Position numbers and translations under genes: made by a program | In this document: in pieces, positions 11,124-21,812 of the stretch | How the letters are laid out: each line of letters starts with the position of its first letter | Position numbering within the stretch: position 1 is the stretch's first letter | Notes under the pieces: model-generated | The model's database searches: none | Seen by the model: only the letters and a program-made list of their open reading frames with translations | Told to the model about the DNA's origin: nothing | Assembly: GCF_019393635.1 (NCBI RefSeq) | Contig: NC_057861.1 | Span: 542,262,211 to 542,326,210 of the forward strand | DNA from: Dromiciops gliroides | Taxonomy: Eukaryota; Chordata; Mammalia; Microbiotheria; Microbiotheriidae | Direction: 5' to 3' | Length of the DNA: 64,000 nucleotides

Positions 11124-11260
11124 GCAGGGCAATGAGGGTTAAGTGACTTGCCCAGGGTCACACAGCTAGTTAAGTGTCAAGTATCTGAGGTCGAATTTGA
11201 ACTCAGGTCCTCCTAAATCCAGGGCCAACGTTTTTTGCACTGTGCCACCTAGCTGTCCCC
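11124..11260 (-). mobile_element. MAR1/WSINE-type CORE-SINE
   Basis: Complete, with several private changes in the head (GCCAACGTTTTTTGCACTG). Imperfect TTTACTGAC flanks. Confidence 0.9.
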
Positions 11261-11440
11261 TGCTCTTTACTGACCAACAAAAATTTATACAATGATCTGT
11301 GTGAGGTTAAGCAGAAGGAGGAGGAGGAAAGAGTTGTGAAAAAGAAATTCAGAGAAAAGAAAGGTCATCAAGGATTAAAAGAGTCAGGGAAGGCTTAAGG
11401 AAGGAGATGGACTTTGAGTTGTGCTTTTTTTTTGTTTTTG

Positions 11441-11576
11441 GAGGGGCAATGAGGGTGAAGTGACTTGCCTAGGGTCACACAGCTAGTAAGTGTCAAGTGT
11501 CTGAGGTCGGATTTGAACTCAGGTCCTCCTGAATCCAGGGCCAGTGCTTTATCCACTGTGCCACCTAGCTGTCCCC
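11441..11576 (-). mobile_element. SINE in nested block
   Basis: Flanked on both sides by TGTGCTTTTTTT. First of two same-orientation copies. Confidence 0.92.
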
Positions 11577-11614
11577 CTGTGCTTTTTTTTTCTTTTTCTT
11601 TTTTTTCTTTTTTT

Positions 11615-11752
11615 GGTGAGGCAATTGGGGTTAAGTGACTTGCCCAGGGTCACACAGCCAGTAAGTGTTAAGTGTCTGAGGCCAGATTTGAACTCAGGTA
11701 CTCCTGACTCCAGGGCCGGTGCTCTGTCCACAGCGCCACCTAGCTGCCCCCC
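11615..11752 (-). mobile_element. SINE in nested block, arm of inverted pair
   Basis: Variant with CTGTGGACAGAGCACC in its head and CAATTGCCTCACC at its tail end. Nearly identical, inverted, to 11790-11923. Confidence 0.93.
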
Positions 11753-11787
11753 CACCAGCTGTGCTTTAAAAAAAACAAACAATATCC

Positions 11788-11930
11788 CCGGGGCAGCTAG
11801 GTGGTGCTGTGGACAGAGCACCGGCCCTGGAGTCAGGAGTACCTGAGTTCAAATCTGGCCTCAGACACTTAACACTTACTGGCTGTGTGACCCTGGGCAA
11901 GTCACTTAACCCCAATTGCCTCACACACAC
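11788..11930 (+). mobile_element. SINE in nested block, other arm of inverted pair
   Basis: Same private variants as 11615-11752. About 133 of 134 positions agree by eye. Confidence 0.93.
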
Positions 11931-11964
11931 ACAAAAAAAAACAACAAAAGCCAATACCCCCCCC

Positions 11965-12594
11965 ATTACATGCTAAAACAATTTTAAACATTCTTAAAAA
12001 AATTTTGAGTTCTAAATCCTATTCCTCCCTTTTTCCTTTTCCTCTGCTATCATATAAAATGATCCCTTATTAGTTGTTTTGTATAAGAAGACTCAAATTT
12101 TTAAAAAGGAGAAAGAAAGGAAAGGAGGGAAGGAAGGAAAGAAGAAAAAAAGAAAAGGAAGGAAGGAAAGAAGGAAGGAAGAAAAAGAGAGTGAAAATAG
12201 CATGCTTCAGTCTGTATTCAAACAGTATCAATTCTTTCTCTGAAGTCAGATAGTATGCTTCATCTTGAGTCTTTTGGGATTGTCTTGGATCACTGTATTG
12301 CTGGAAATAGTTAAGTCATTTACAATTCTTCATCTACAATATTGCTGTCACTGTCTACAATATTTTCTGGGTTCCACTCACTTCACTATGCATCAGTTTA
12401 TACAAGTCTTTCCAGGCCTTTCCGAAATCATCCTGCTTGTCATTTCTCATAGCACAATAATATTCCATCACCATCATATGCCACAGCCTTTTTAGCCATC
12501 CCCAACTGATGGGCATCCTCTCAATTTCCAGTTCTTTCCCACAGCAAAAAAGAGTTGCTATTATTGTTTTTGTACAAATAGGTCCTTTTCTCTT
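11965..12594 (-). mobile_element. 5'-truncated L1 3' UTR copy
   Basis: Minus-strand L1 3' end (GATGGGCATCCTCTCAATTT near 12510) with a GA-rich stretch at 12101-12190. Its outer target duplication TTTGAGTTGTGCTTTT is at 11413-11428 and 12595-12610, enclosing the three SINEs as well. Confidence 0.8.
12101..12190. repeat. GA-rich (GGAA)n low-complexity tract
   Basis: Almost pure purine run of GGAAGGAAAG-type units inside the L1 3' end. Confidence 0.9.
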
Positions 12595-12734
12595 TTTGAG
12601 TTGTGCTTTTAAGGATGGTTAGGGTTTGGAAAGAATGACAAGGGTAAGATGATCAAAGGTACAGAGGAGAGATGAGGAAAGTACAAGAACCATGGGATAG
12701 TGAATATCTCAGTCTGACTGGAGCAAATGACTGG

Positions 12735-12903
12735 AACAATGGAAATACTAGTCAAAGGACCTGGGTTCAAATCCTGCTTCCATCAATTACTACCTGTGTA
12801 ACTTTGGGCAAGTCTCTGTGGGCTTTGTTTCCTCATCCGTAAAATGTACAGGTTGGACTTGATGGCCTCTTAGGTCTTTCTAGCTTAAAATCTATGATCT
12901 TTT
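12735..12903 (+). mobile_element. MIR-like SINE
   Basis: GGGTTCAAATCCTGCTTCCA, then ACTTTGGGCAAGTC and CCTCATCCGTAAAATG in MIR order, ending in TTCTAGCTTAAAATCTATGA. Confidence 0.75.
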
Positions 12904-13055
12904 AGAAGTGAAGTGCCCCAGTCCAGTAATGGCGGGGGGCATTGGGCTGCAAAGCTAGATTCAGGACCAGGGAAGGAGGTTTGGAGGTCCACCTCAAGGC
13001 AAAGGAGTCTTTCCAAAAGTTTTGGGGGAATTACATGAAAATGATTTTTTTTTTT

Positions 13056-13191
13056 GGTGAGGTAATTGGGGTTGTGACTTGCCCAGGGTCACACAGCTAG
13101 TAAGTGTTAAGTGTCTAAGGCTGGATTTGAACTCAGGTCCTCCTGAATCCAGGGCCAGTGCTCTCTATCCACTGGTCCACCTAGCTGCCCC
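13056..13191 (-). mobile_element. MAR1/WSINE-type CORE-SINE
   Basis: Complete but lacks four to five bases at GGGGTT-GTGACTTG. AAAATGAT flanks. Confidence 0.9.
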
Positions 13192-14186
13192 AAAAATGAT
13201 ATTTTAAAGAGACTAATTTGCTAGACCATGTGAAGGATAGATTTATTTTTGCAGGAGGGGATAAGGAGGGGAGTAAGAGATTGGTTTAAGCTCCAGCACT
13301 GAGCCAATAAGGATGTGGAAATTGAAAGTAGGGAATGTACTGGACAGTTATATCAAATGAAGAATCAATATCGATAGATAATCAATAGAATTCATTTGCT
13401 CAAAGCAACTATGGCCCCTCAAACTGGGAACTTATAAATGAGTCACATTCATAATTTGGTTTCCTCTAATAGGTGAAATTGCCTTTCCAGAAGGGCCTAA
13501 CTAGGTAAGAACCCGAAGCTAAGAATCAGAAGGGAATATTTCATGGAAAAACTTGTCTGTTGTATTAACATTATCTTAGGCAAACAGAGGCACAGGCTAA
13601 AGCCTAATTTATTCCATTGTCCAATATAACCAAAGATGTTTGCTTTTTGATTAAAAGGAAAAATTGAGTACATTTCCAGTCTTTAAACTTCACAGTATTT
13701 TCAAGTCTGGTGGAAAGACTTTAGGACAATGAAAACTAATTGCTTTCAGTTTATTCTGTGTGCTGAAGTCACCACCTATCTAAAACAAAAAAAGACTTGG
13801 ACACAGTGGCCAAATTTGTTGTTGCATGGCAACAGATTATACCAAACTGAAGACAATCTTTGTACCTCCCTGTGCACAGGTTGCCAGAAAATATTCATTT
13901 AACTTTTTCCACCCTGAAGTTTTAAAAGATCCATTTGCTGCAGATTTCCTACATCTATGTACAAAGTGTCTATGAAGCTCAAAGGAGACAGAAGTAAAAC
14001 CAGTGGCCTCAAATATGTATACGTAAATCTCTAGGTCACCTAATGGAAGGAAACAAGTGAGGTATCTATGAGACTTACTGGAGCGTAACCCATTTGACTG
14101 AACTATAGCTCTGCTTCAGAATACATTATTCAAAAGAAATAAGTCAGGTCTTGGGGGGTGGGTGGGATGTAGTGGCATGATATATT
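13192..14186. other. Intergenic stretch, nothing recognised
   Basis: No gene or clear repeat seen. Confidence 0.4.
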
Positions 14187-14198
14187 AAGAAGGTATAA

Positions 14199-14373
14199 GG
14201 GGCAGCTAGGTAACACAGTGGATAGAGCACCGGCCCTGGATTCAGGAGTACCTGAGTTCAAATCTGGCCTCAGACACTTAACACTTACTGGCTGTGTGAC
14301 CCTGGGCAAGTCACTTAACCCCAATTGCCCTGCAAAAAAATAAAACAAAACAAAACAAAGCAAACAAACAAAA
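14199..14373 (+). mobile_element. MAR1/WSINE-type CORE-SINE
   Basis: Complete copy with A/C tail. Flanked by AAGAAGGTATA at 14187-14197 and 14374-14384. Confidence 0.93.
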
Positions 14374-14384
14374 AAGAAGGTATA

Positions 14385-15278
14385 GTCATGTGAGAAAATC
14401 CAAGAACCAGAGAGGGGAAAGCGTGCTGGAGAGCATTTGGGTAAAAATCAATGGAGGGAGAAGTCATTGTCATCAGAGCATACAAACCAGCTGGTCAGAA
14501 AGACATAGATGAGAAGCTTGGGAGACATCGATCACAAGCATTGAAGATGATGTAATAGTAATGACAGCCTAGTGATTTAGACATCTGTAGGGCTCTTTTC
14601 CTGTCAAAAGCAGAGTGGCTAATAACTTCTTGATTTGTTTTCGTTGTAATTTCATCAGTCAAAAGTTAAGAGGAACCAACAAGGGAAAATATTGGCTCTG
14701 ATTTTCAGTAACAGGGTTGTTGGGGGTGGAAATAATTAGAACTTCTGGGAAAATGACTACTCTTTCCTAAAGTTCTTTTGCAGAGAAAAAAGGAAAGCTA
14801 GGTAATGTCAGGCATCTACCCTAAATTTTGGGAAAACAGATTTCAAAGGATTCAGAAGATTAGGCAGCATCCTATGGACTAAGATTCCCTATGGGAAGTC
14901 CACCTAGAAGGGAAATTTAAAAAACAAATCCTTCAACAGATATCCACCTAGTTTAGCAAAACAAATTCCCACATTAGCAATGTCTGAACATGCATGGGTT
15001 TTTGGTCTTTTTTTTTTCTTTTCATTTTAAGTTTATCACCTTTTTGTCAAGAGGCGAGTGGCCCATTTCACGTTCATTCTTTGGACTTTTGACATATCAT
15101 TGTCGAACTTAGATTAAAAAAAAAGAAATATAAAAGGAATATAAGAGTGGGTGATGGAGGATGAACCTGAGAATATTGTATTGTGTCCGGAGTTCTAAAA
15201 CTCAGACTGTACTGAGGCTAACAAGGCAAGCTAAGGAAACCATGATTTTGTTTTTATGTTTTGTTTTGTTTTGGTTTT
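14385..15278. other. Intergenic stretch, nothing recognised
   Basis: No gene or clear repeat seen. Confidence 0.4.
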
Positions 15279-15412
15279 GTGGGGCAACAGGGGTTAAGTG
15301 ACTTGCCCAGGGTCACACAGCTAGTAAGTGTCAAGTGTCTGAGACCAGATTTGAACTCATGTCCTCCTGAATTCAAGGTGGTGCTTTATCCACTGCGCCA
15401 CCCAGCTGCCCC
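15279..15412 (-). mobile_element. SINE, 3' member of duplicated SINE-spacer-SINE unit
   Basis: With 15413-15496 and the next SINE it forms a unit whose inverted relative is at 60305-60548. Confidence 0.9.
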
Positions 15413-15496
15413 ATACTAACAAATTCTTGAGACCACAGACAACCTTTTAGGGCAGGGTTCTTAAACTGGGGTCTATAAATTGCTTTTTGGAGGGGG

Positions 15497-15631
15497 GAGT
15501 GAAATGAGGGTTAAGTGACTTGTCCAGGATCACACAGCTAATAAGTGTCAAGTGTCTGCATCCAGATTTGAACTCAGGTCCTCCTGAATCCAGGGCTGGT
15601 GCTTTATCCACTGCGCCACCTAGCTGCCCCC
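15497..15631 (-). mobile_element. SINE, 5' member of duplicated SINE-spacer-SINE unit
   Basis: Shares with 60305-60450 the variants GTGTGATCCTGG and CCCTCATTTCAC, uncommon in other copies. Confidence 0.9.
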
Positions 15632-15714
15632 TGTTGTGTTTTTTTAAAAGTGATGTTGGGGAGGATGCCCAAGGAAGGGATGATTGCTGCTTGGGGTAAG
15701 TGGGATGATACAAG

Positions 15715-16000
15715 ATGATACACATTTATTAAGTACCTACTATAGGTCAGACTCTGTGCTGGGGATACATATAAGAAAAAGAGATAGTCCCAAACCTCAA
15801 GAAGCTTATAATCCAATGGGGAAAGACAATACACAAAAAAGGGAGGGGGTGCTGGAGGGTAACCTTCTGGAGAGCATGATGATGATGTTGGGGTCTAAAC
15901 CAAGCACAGCATCCAGTGGCAAATGAAGAAATGCCTGGGATTTTGAGTCCCCTATAAAGGGAGTCTTCAGGAGGAGTTTTTGGCTCCGTCATTCAGCTCA
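15715..16000 (+). mobile_element. Dispersed old repeat, L2-like block
   Basis: TTATTAAGTACCTACTATAG, CTGTGCTGGGGATACA and AATCCAATGGGGAAAGACAA match the start of the copies at 8275 and 48080. Confidence 0.55.
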
Positions 16001-16359
16001 CCAGTCAGAGGGGCAATAGCTAGTGAGGGTACTGATGAGTTGTGAATACCAAAGCTGAAGCAATCTCCATAATGATGAGTTTCCTGGTGATGACCTTATC
16101 TTGCAGGATGTGGGGAAGGGAAGAATGACTGATAACCAACCACTGAGAGAATGCAGAGCTGCTCCTTCCTTATTTTCTTTAGACTTCTATGTCAAGGAGA
16201 ATAACCTTTGCACAGAAAACAATGAAACAAAAATGTCCGACAAGGAGTTTGATACCCAAGATGGGTAAGTAGATAATAAGAGAGCTCCTAATTGTACTTG
16301 ATGCATTCAAGTCACTTGGCACAGATGGACTATATCTTTGGTAGGAAAATCACTTGGCA

Positions 16360-17130
16360 GCTCTGTGGAGGATTGATTGGAGTGAGTAGAGACAAAGGTG
16401 GAAAATCAGTTAGAAGGACACTGCCATAATACAAGTAAGGGCTGATGAGGGATTGAACTGAGACAGTGATTATGTGAATGGAGAGAAGATAGCAAAGATA
16501 TTAGAGAAATAGAAATGACAAGGTTTGGAAATTGGCTGAATATCGAGGTAGGGGAAGTGAGGAATCAAGGATTATGGTGCTTGCGAAATTATTAGAAGTG
16601 TGGAAGAGGGATTTTTTTTTTTGGGGGGGGGAATGAGTTCTGTTTTGGACAGGTTGTGTTTGAGATGCCTATGGGAGATCCAGTTTGAAATGTCCAAAAG
16701 GTAATTGTGCATTAGACTGAACCCCTAGGAAGAAGTGGGGCTTTTTTTGAAGGTTTTTTGTTTTGTTGCTGTCTTTTTTCATATCCCTAGTGCTTGGCAT
16801 ATAGTAGTCACTAAATGCTAGTTGATTGACTGATTGGTATGAGTTTGGAGTTTAAGGAGAGAATAGAACTAGATATATAGATCTGGGAGTCATCTGCATG
16901 ACAAAAACTGATGAGGTCACCCAGTGAGAGTGTAAAGAGAAAAAGAGAAGAGTTCAGGACAGAACTTAGGGAATTACATGGCTGTTAATCCAGTGAAAAC
17001 AACTGAGGTGGTATGGTCCATCAGATAAGATAACCAGGAAAGAGCAGCATCATAAAAACTGAAGAGAGTAGAAGTAGAGGGTGGCCAAGTGTCTCATGCT
17101 TCATAGAAGTCAAGAAGGATGAAGAATTAG
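16360..17130 (+). mobile_element. Old dispersed repeat continuation
   Basis: Phrases such as GGATTGATTGGAGTGAGTAG and CTGGGAGTCATCTGCATGAC recur in the 3' parts of the copies at 39700-40450 and 54480. Confidence 0.45.
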
Positions 17131-17164
17131 AAAAGGTCACTTAGATTTGGTCACATGATGAGAA

Positions 17165-17363
17165 GACAGGGACTCATTGGAAAAGACTGATGCTGGAAAA
17201 GATCAAGAAAAAGGAATGGCAAAGGATGAGATGGATAGAAAGTGTCATGGAAACAATGAACATGAACTTGGACAGACTTCAAGAGATAGAGGATTGAAGG
17301 GCCTGGCATGGTACAGTACATGGGATCACAAAGAGTTGGACGCTACTAAACAACAACATGTTG
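17165..17363 (+). mobile_element. BovB/RTE-like LINE 3' end
   Basis: GATGCTGGAAAAGATCAAG, GGATGAGATGGATAGA, GGCCTGGCATGGTACAGTAC and GGATCACAAAGAGTTGGAC follow the order of the BovB LINE 3' terminus known from ruminants, ending in CTAAACAACAAC. Confidence 0.75.
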
Positions 17364-17369
17364 TCTCCC

Positions 17370-17490
17370 TCATGAGATTGTAAGCTCCTTGAGGTCAGGG
17401 ACTATCTTTTGTTTCTTTTTGTATCTCCAATGCTTAGTACAGGTGCCTGGCAGTAGTAGGTACTTAATAAATATTGATTAATTGATTGAT
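17370..17490 (+). mobile_element. L2/MIR-type 3' tail
   Basis: TAAGCTCCTTGAGGTCAGGG and GGTACTTAATAAATATTGAT. Similar tails occur near 7830, 11050, 27440, 29170, 38620, 45560 and 62620. Confidence 0.6.
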
Positions 17491-17950
17491 TTGCTAGCAT
17501 GGAGAATGAGAAGACTAGAAGACTGGGAGAAATGTAAATATTCCAATTTTTTTAAAAAAAGGCAAGATTTTGATCCCTGGGAAAATTCTAGTACAGATTG
17601 TTAAAGAACAGGTTGGTAGCCATTTAGAAAATGAAGTAGTTATTGATTACAAAAAGCAAATATGACTTGATCAAGAAACGCTCGTGCCACACTAGCCATC
17701 TTTTCTTTTTTGACAGGGTTATTAAACTGCTAGATCAGGGAATGGTAGAGATCAAATTTACCTAGATATATGCAAAGAACTTGATTAAAGTGCTTTAACT
17801 GTGGAAAAGATGGAGAGATGATAACTAGATGGATTTGGAACTTGTTGAATGACTGATTAGGGATCATTTGGGAGGGAGGGAGCACTACCTCTCTACATCC
17901 TTCCATATGTAAATGGACCCATGCTGTTTCTTTTCTTTTTTTTTTTTTTT

Positions 17951-18088
17951 GGTGGGGCAATGGAGGTTAAGTGACTTGCCCAGGGTCACACAGCTAGTAA
18001 GTGTCAAGTGTCTGCATCCAGATTTGAACTCAGGTCCTCCTGAATCCAGGGTCAGTGCCTTTTTCCACTGTGCCACCTAGCTGCCCCC
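17951..18088 (-). mobile_element. SINE, arm of inverted pair
   Basis: Complete; CCAT(G/A)CTGTTT flanks. Forty bases from the plus-strand SINE at 18128. Confidence 0.92.
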
Positions 18089-18127
18089 CCATACTGTTTA
18101 ATATATATTTTTTTAATCAATGATCTT

Positions 18128-18272
18128 GGGGGCGGCTAGGTGGCGCAGTGGATAAAGCACCGGCCCTGGATTCAGGAGTTCAAATCCGGCCTCAGACACT
18201 TGACACTTACTGGCTGTGTGATCCTGGGCAAGTCACTTAATCCCCATTGCCCCGCAAAAAAAAAAAAAAAAA
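18128..18272 (+). mobile_element. SINE with internal 8-9 bp deletion
   Basis: Reads TTCAGGAGTTCAAATCC where others have GGACCTGAG in between, a deletion between short direct repeats. Flanked by ATCAATGATCT at about 18116 and 18274. Confidence 0.92.
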
Positions 18273-18989
18273 AATCAATGATCTGGATAAGGGCATAAAT
18301 AGCTCATCAAAATTTAAGGTAACTCAAAGCTAGAAGGGATAGCTAAGAGACTCAATGACAGGGTAAGGATCCCAAAAGATCTTGACAAGCTTGAGTATTA
18401 GGCTGAATATTTAAAAAATGGCATTCAATAGGGATAAATGGAAAATTTTACATGGGTTCAAAAAATCAACTTCATAAATATAAGATGGTGGTGGTTGGAA
18501 TATTGTTAGATGGAATTGAGTAGATTGCAAGCTCAGTAACTTAGCAGTCAAAAACGCTAATGCAACCTTGGGATACATAGCTCCGAGGAAATAAATCCCT
18601 CTGTACTCTTCCTTGACCATATCTGGAAGGTATATTCTATTCTGGGAACATAGTTTAGGTGAATATCGATAAGCCAGAGGTCATCCAGAAGAAGGCAACC
18701 AGGATGGTCAAGTGTCTTGTCTGTCCCGCAGGATGAGTCAAAAGATGTGGGTGGGTTTGGAGAAGACTCTGGAGAACATAATAACTGTCCCCAAATATTG
18801 AAATAGCTATAAATTCTAGAGAGTCCGGCTTTGTTTTGTTTGGCCCTAAAGGGCAAGAAGCATAAGTAATAGGTGAAAGTTGCCAAGAAGCAAATTTAGG
18901 ATTGAAATCAGGAAAAACTTCCTAACATTTAGAACTGTCCAAAGTGAAACGGGAAGTTTCAAGAGAGGTTCCCTCTCACTGGAGATCCT

Positions 18990-19125
18990 TAAATCTGTCA
19001 TAGAGCCTTCTGAGCTCATATTGGTCTGATCCGCCACAATTGGACACATCATACCTTGACTTCAATATAGTGATGTTATTTTGGTCAAGATGACCAAACC
19101 AACGACCAATATTATAGTGAGGATT
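18990..19125 (+). mobile_element. RTE 3' end fragment
   Basis: Reverse-complement relative of 2240-2330 and 53735-53790, sharing CTCATATTGGTCTGATC. Confidence 0.6.
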
Positions 19126-19626
19126 ACTTTTTGGTTGTGGATTAGACTAGATGGTTGCTGAGGGCCCTTTTAACTCAAGTCCTGTGATTTTGTGATGTCT
19201 ATAGTACATAAGGATATTTAGCTGGCAAGTATAAAGGACCTCTTTACCCCACCATTCCCATTTTCTTTCAAGTGACAGAGTAAAAGTTAACACAATGCTG
19301 CTTTTAGTACTGGGCCCAAGAACAACAAAGCAACATCAGTAGCAACACAAATCTATAACCAATCTAAGTAAAAAGACAAAGTCTGATTAAGAGGTTCAAG
19401 TTTCTGTAACTCTGAATGTGTCCTGATTTGATTCAATGAGAAAACAGATATTCACTTAAAGGAGTTTAGCACACACACAGAGGAAAGAACAAGCGGGTGA
19501 AGAATCCCAATTGCCCAGATTTCAACCTTCATTTGGAGGGCCACTCTCTACAGCTTATCCAATAGTCTGTATATCTGGAATAGACAGTCCAGAAGGGTAA
19601 TAAACTTGGACCCAGAGTTGAACAGG

Positions 19627-19788
19627 GGGCAGGTAGGTGGGGCAGTGGATAGAGCACCGGCCCTGGAATCAGGAGTACCTGAGTTCAAATCCAGCCTCAG
19701 ACACTTAACACTTTCTAGCTGTGTGACCCTGGGCAAGTCACTTAACCCCAATTGCCTCACTAAAAACAAACAAAACAAAAAAACCCAA
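19627..19788 (+). mobile_element. MAR1/WSINE-type SINE, 'AACACTT/CAATTGCC' variant
   Basis: Flanked by CAGAGTTGAACAGG at 19613-19626 and 19789-19802, a perfect 14-bp duplication. Confidence 0.95.
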
Positions 19789-19974
19789 CAGAGTTGAACA
19801 GGAAGAGAGTGAATAGGACTCTTTTCAGGAAATCAAAATGTTCCTTTACTGACCCTGAGATTCCCATGAGAGTAAAGGGATTACTCTAAGGCAGCAAGGC
19901 ATGGAATACTGTTGTTTCTGAACTAAGTATCCTGGAAGAGGTGCACAGGGGTGTGAGCAGGTTGCAAAATGTTC

Positions 19975-20240
19975 CTAGGAAGAAATGAAGAAGAGATGCC
20001 ATCAAGGAATTGTATAATGGGAATAGATGGGTTGGTCATATGGCAAGAATGAGGGATGATGGATAAGACAGCCAGGGTGTTCCTCCAGTATCCTTCTAAT
20101 GTCAGGAGAAAGCAAAGGAGGTCTCTAGGATCCTCTGGGGCAAACTTTTAGAGGAGATTAAGATGAGAGTTGCACAAGATGAGCAGACATGGATAAAGTG
20201 TGTTCTGTGCTGTTGGAGGGAATTCCCAAACTGATGAGAC
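19975..20240 (+). mobile_element. Decayed LINE reverse-transcriptase end
   Basis: Broken frame reading NGNRWVGHMARMRDDG, then a low-similarity tail. Same family as 9770-10020. Confidence 0.5.
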
Positions 20241-20616
20241 AAAGATCTAGTTTAGTATTTGAATTAGTAGTTAACTGTTACACATGAACAGTATACCTAC
20301 TGGGTTATATATAAGTATTTCTGAAGTCATAATGTAAGAGTTGTAGGGCCTAAACAAAAGGTGACAAAAGATAGAGTACTTGCCATCCTGGAGGCATTAC
20401 CATTACCCAGAGTTACAGAAACCTTCTAATGAGCTCCAGAAAAAATAGGATAGATTCTTAATTCAACAGGGACAATGTAGATGCTATCTTAAGGGGCAGG
20501 GTGTGGTCCATCCAAGGCCACTGTCAACTCCATGAATTTACATGCTGTTTTTTTTTCTTACAGTAAAGATGTAGTAAATGACCACAGAAACATAGATTAT
20601 AAATATATAACTATAT

Positions 20617-20622
20617 TTTATT
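20617..20622 (-). promoter_or_regulatory. Probable distal poly(A) signal AATAAA of LMTK2
   Basis: The plus strand reads TTTATT, so AATAAA on the transcribed strand, followed downstream (lower coordinates) by a U/GU-containing stretch near 20545-20590. It lies where repeat-poor UTR-like sequence gives way to repeat-dense DNA. Confidence 0.55.
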
Positions 20623-21677
20623 TTGAATATTAAATAGTTTTTAAATTACAAGCAATTTGTTGAATCACACTATGCATGATCAATATACAGTAGAAATCTT
20701 ACAATTTAAAAATGTACACAATTTAAAGACAATTTCACCTGAAATTTCATTAACTATGATATTGCCATAAACCTCATATACCTGTATTAAATTACAATAT
20801 GAAAACCCTCATACCTATGATTTTATTACATAATTCCTCATTTACAAACATAATTCAACATCATATATACACATCAGTACCATTATCAAATTACACCTAG
20901 GCCTGTGCAAATCTGAACAACTTATTAAACAAAACCAAATTATTTTAAGTCATTCAAACATATCTTTAACAGGCTGCTGGTATCAAAAATACTGTCAGCA
21001 CATCTTTAAGGTCCTTTTCTTACAGCAATTTTTTTTCCCTCCAAATCAAAGACTTGAACTAATACCATTAATATCTTAGAATGTTGTTTTTGTGACTTAA
21101 AGCTGAAGTTATTTTGTACACCCCATTCTTATATTTTAAGGCTGTTTCTCATAAGGCTAATATATTTTGATGCTACCCATCACTATATCCAAACAATTGG
21201 ATTATAACACTTGATTCACTTCTGAAAGTTTTAAATGAAGTGCTTAGTACATAGTTTAAAAGTAGTATTTCCTTTTAGCCAAGCCCCTCAACACACACAC
21301 AAAGATTCATTAAATCCTATAAATTTATTATTTGAAATAGTAATAAAAGGAGGTGGCTTGAAAGGATTTTTAGTGCAGCAGAAATATACAATAACCTTTC
21401 CTAGATAAACCCATTTGTACAAAAATGGCTACCCATCCACTTGTATGTCTACAAAAGCCAGATTACTGAATGTTTTGTTTCAAATCAAACACATTTGTGG
21501 TTTATCTGCCCTGAAGGTCTAATTTATAAACATTAAATCAGGTTATCAGAGACTTTGGAAGCACTTTTTATGCATTTCTATTTTAGACTGATTAGGGGGT
21601 CATCTGAGAAAATCAGTTAACTACTTTAGACAGACAACAAAGGCAATTTAAAAAATTATTATTTTTGTTTGTTTTTT

Positions 21678-21812
21678 GCAGGGCTATGGGGGTTAAGTGA
21701 CTTGCCCAGGGTCACACAGCTAATAAGTGTCAAGTGTCTGAGGCTGGATTTGAACTCAGGTCCTCCTGAATCCAGGGCCGGTGCTTTATCCACTGCGCCA
21801 CCTAGCTACCCC
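21678..21812 (-). mobile_element. SINE in LMTK2 3' UTR
   Basis: Sense to the LMTK2 transcript. Flanked by ACAAAGGCAATTT at 21637-21649 and 21814-21826. Confidence 0.93.

Larger units (their letters stand above)
17500..19200 (+). mobile_element. L3/CR1-type LINE, 3' part
   Basis: Decayed RT-end reading (near AATGGCATTCAATAGGGATA, 18418) followed by AGAAGGCAACCAGGATGGTC and AGGAAAAACTTCCTAACATT, the conserved 3' region of L3/CR1. Interrupted by two SINEs and an RTE tail at 18990-19125. Confidence 0.7.

Noticed and set aside
1-20590. Looked for a basic helix-loop-helix gene (BHLHA15 follows LMTK2 in human, as I recall)
   Set aside because: No frame resembling a bHLH domain was seen. If synteny holds, it lies outside this window.
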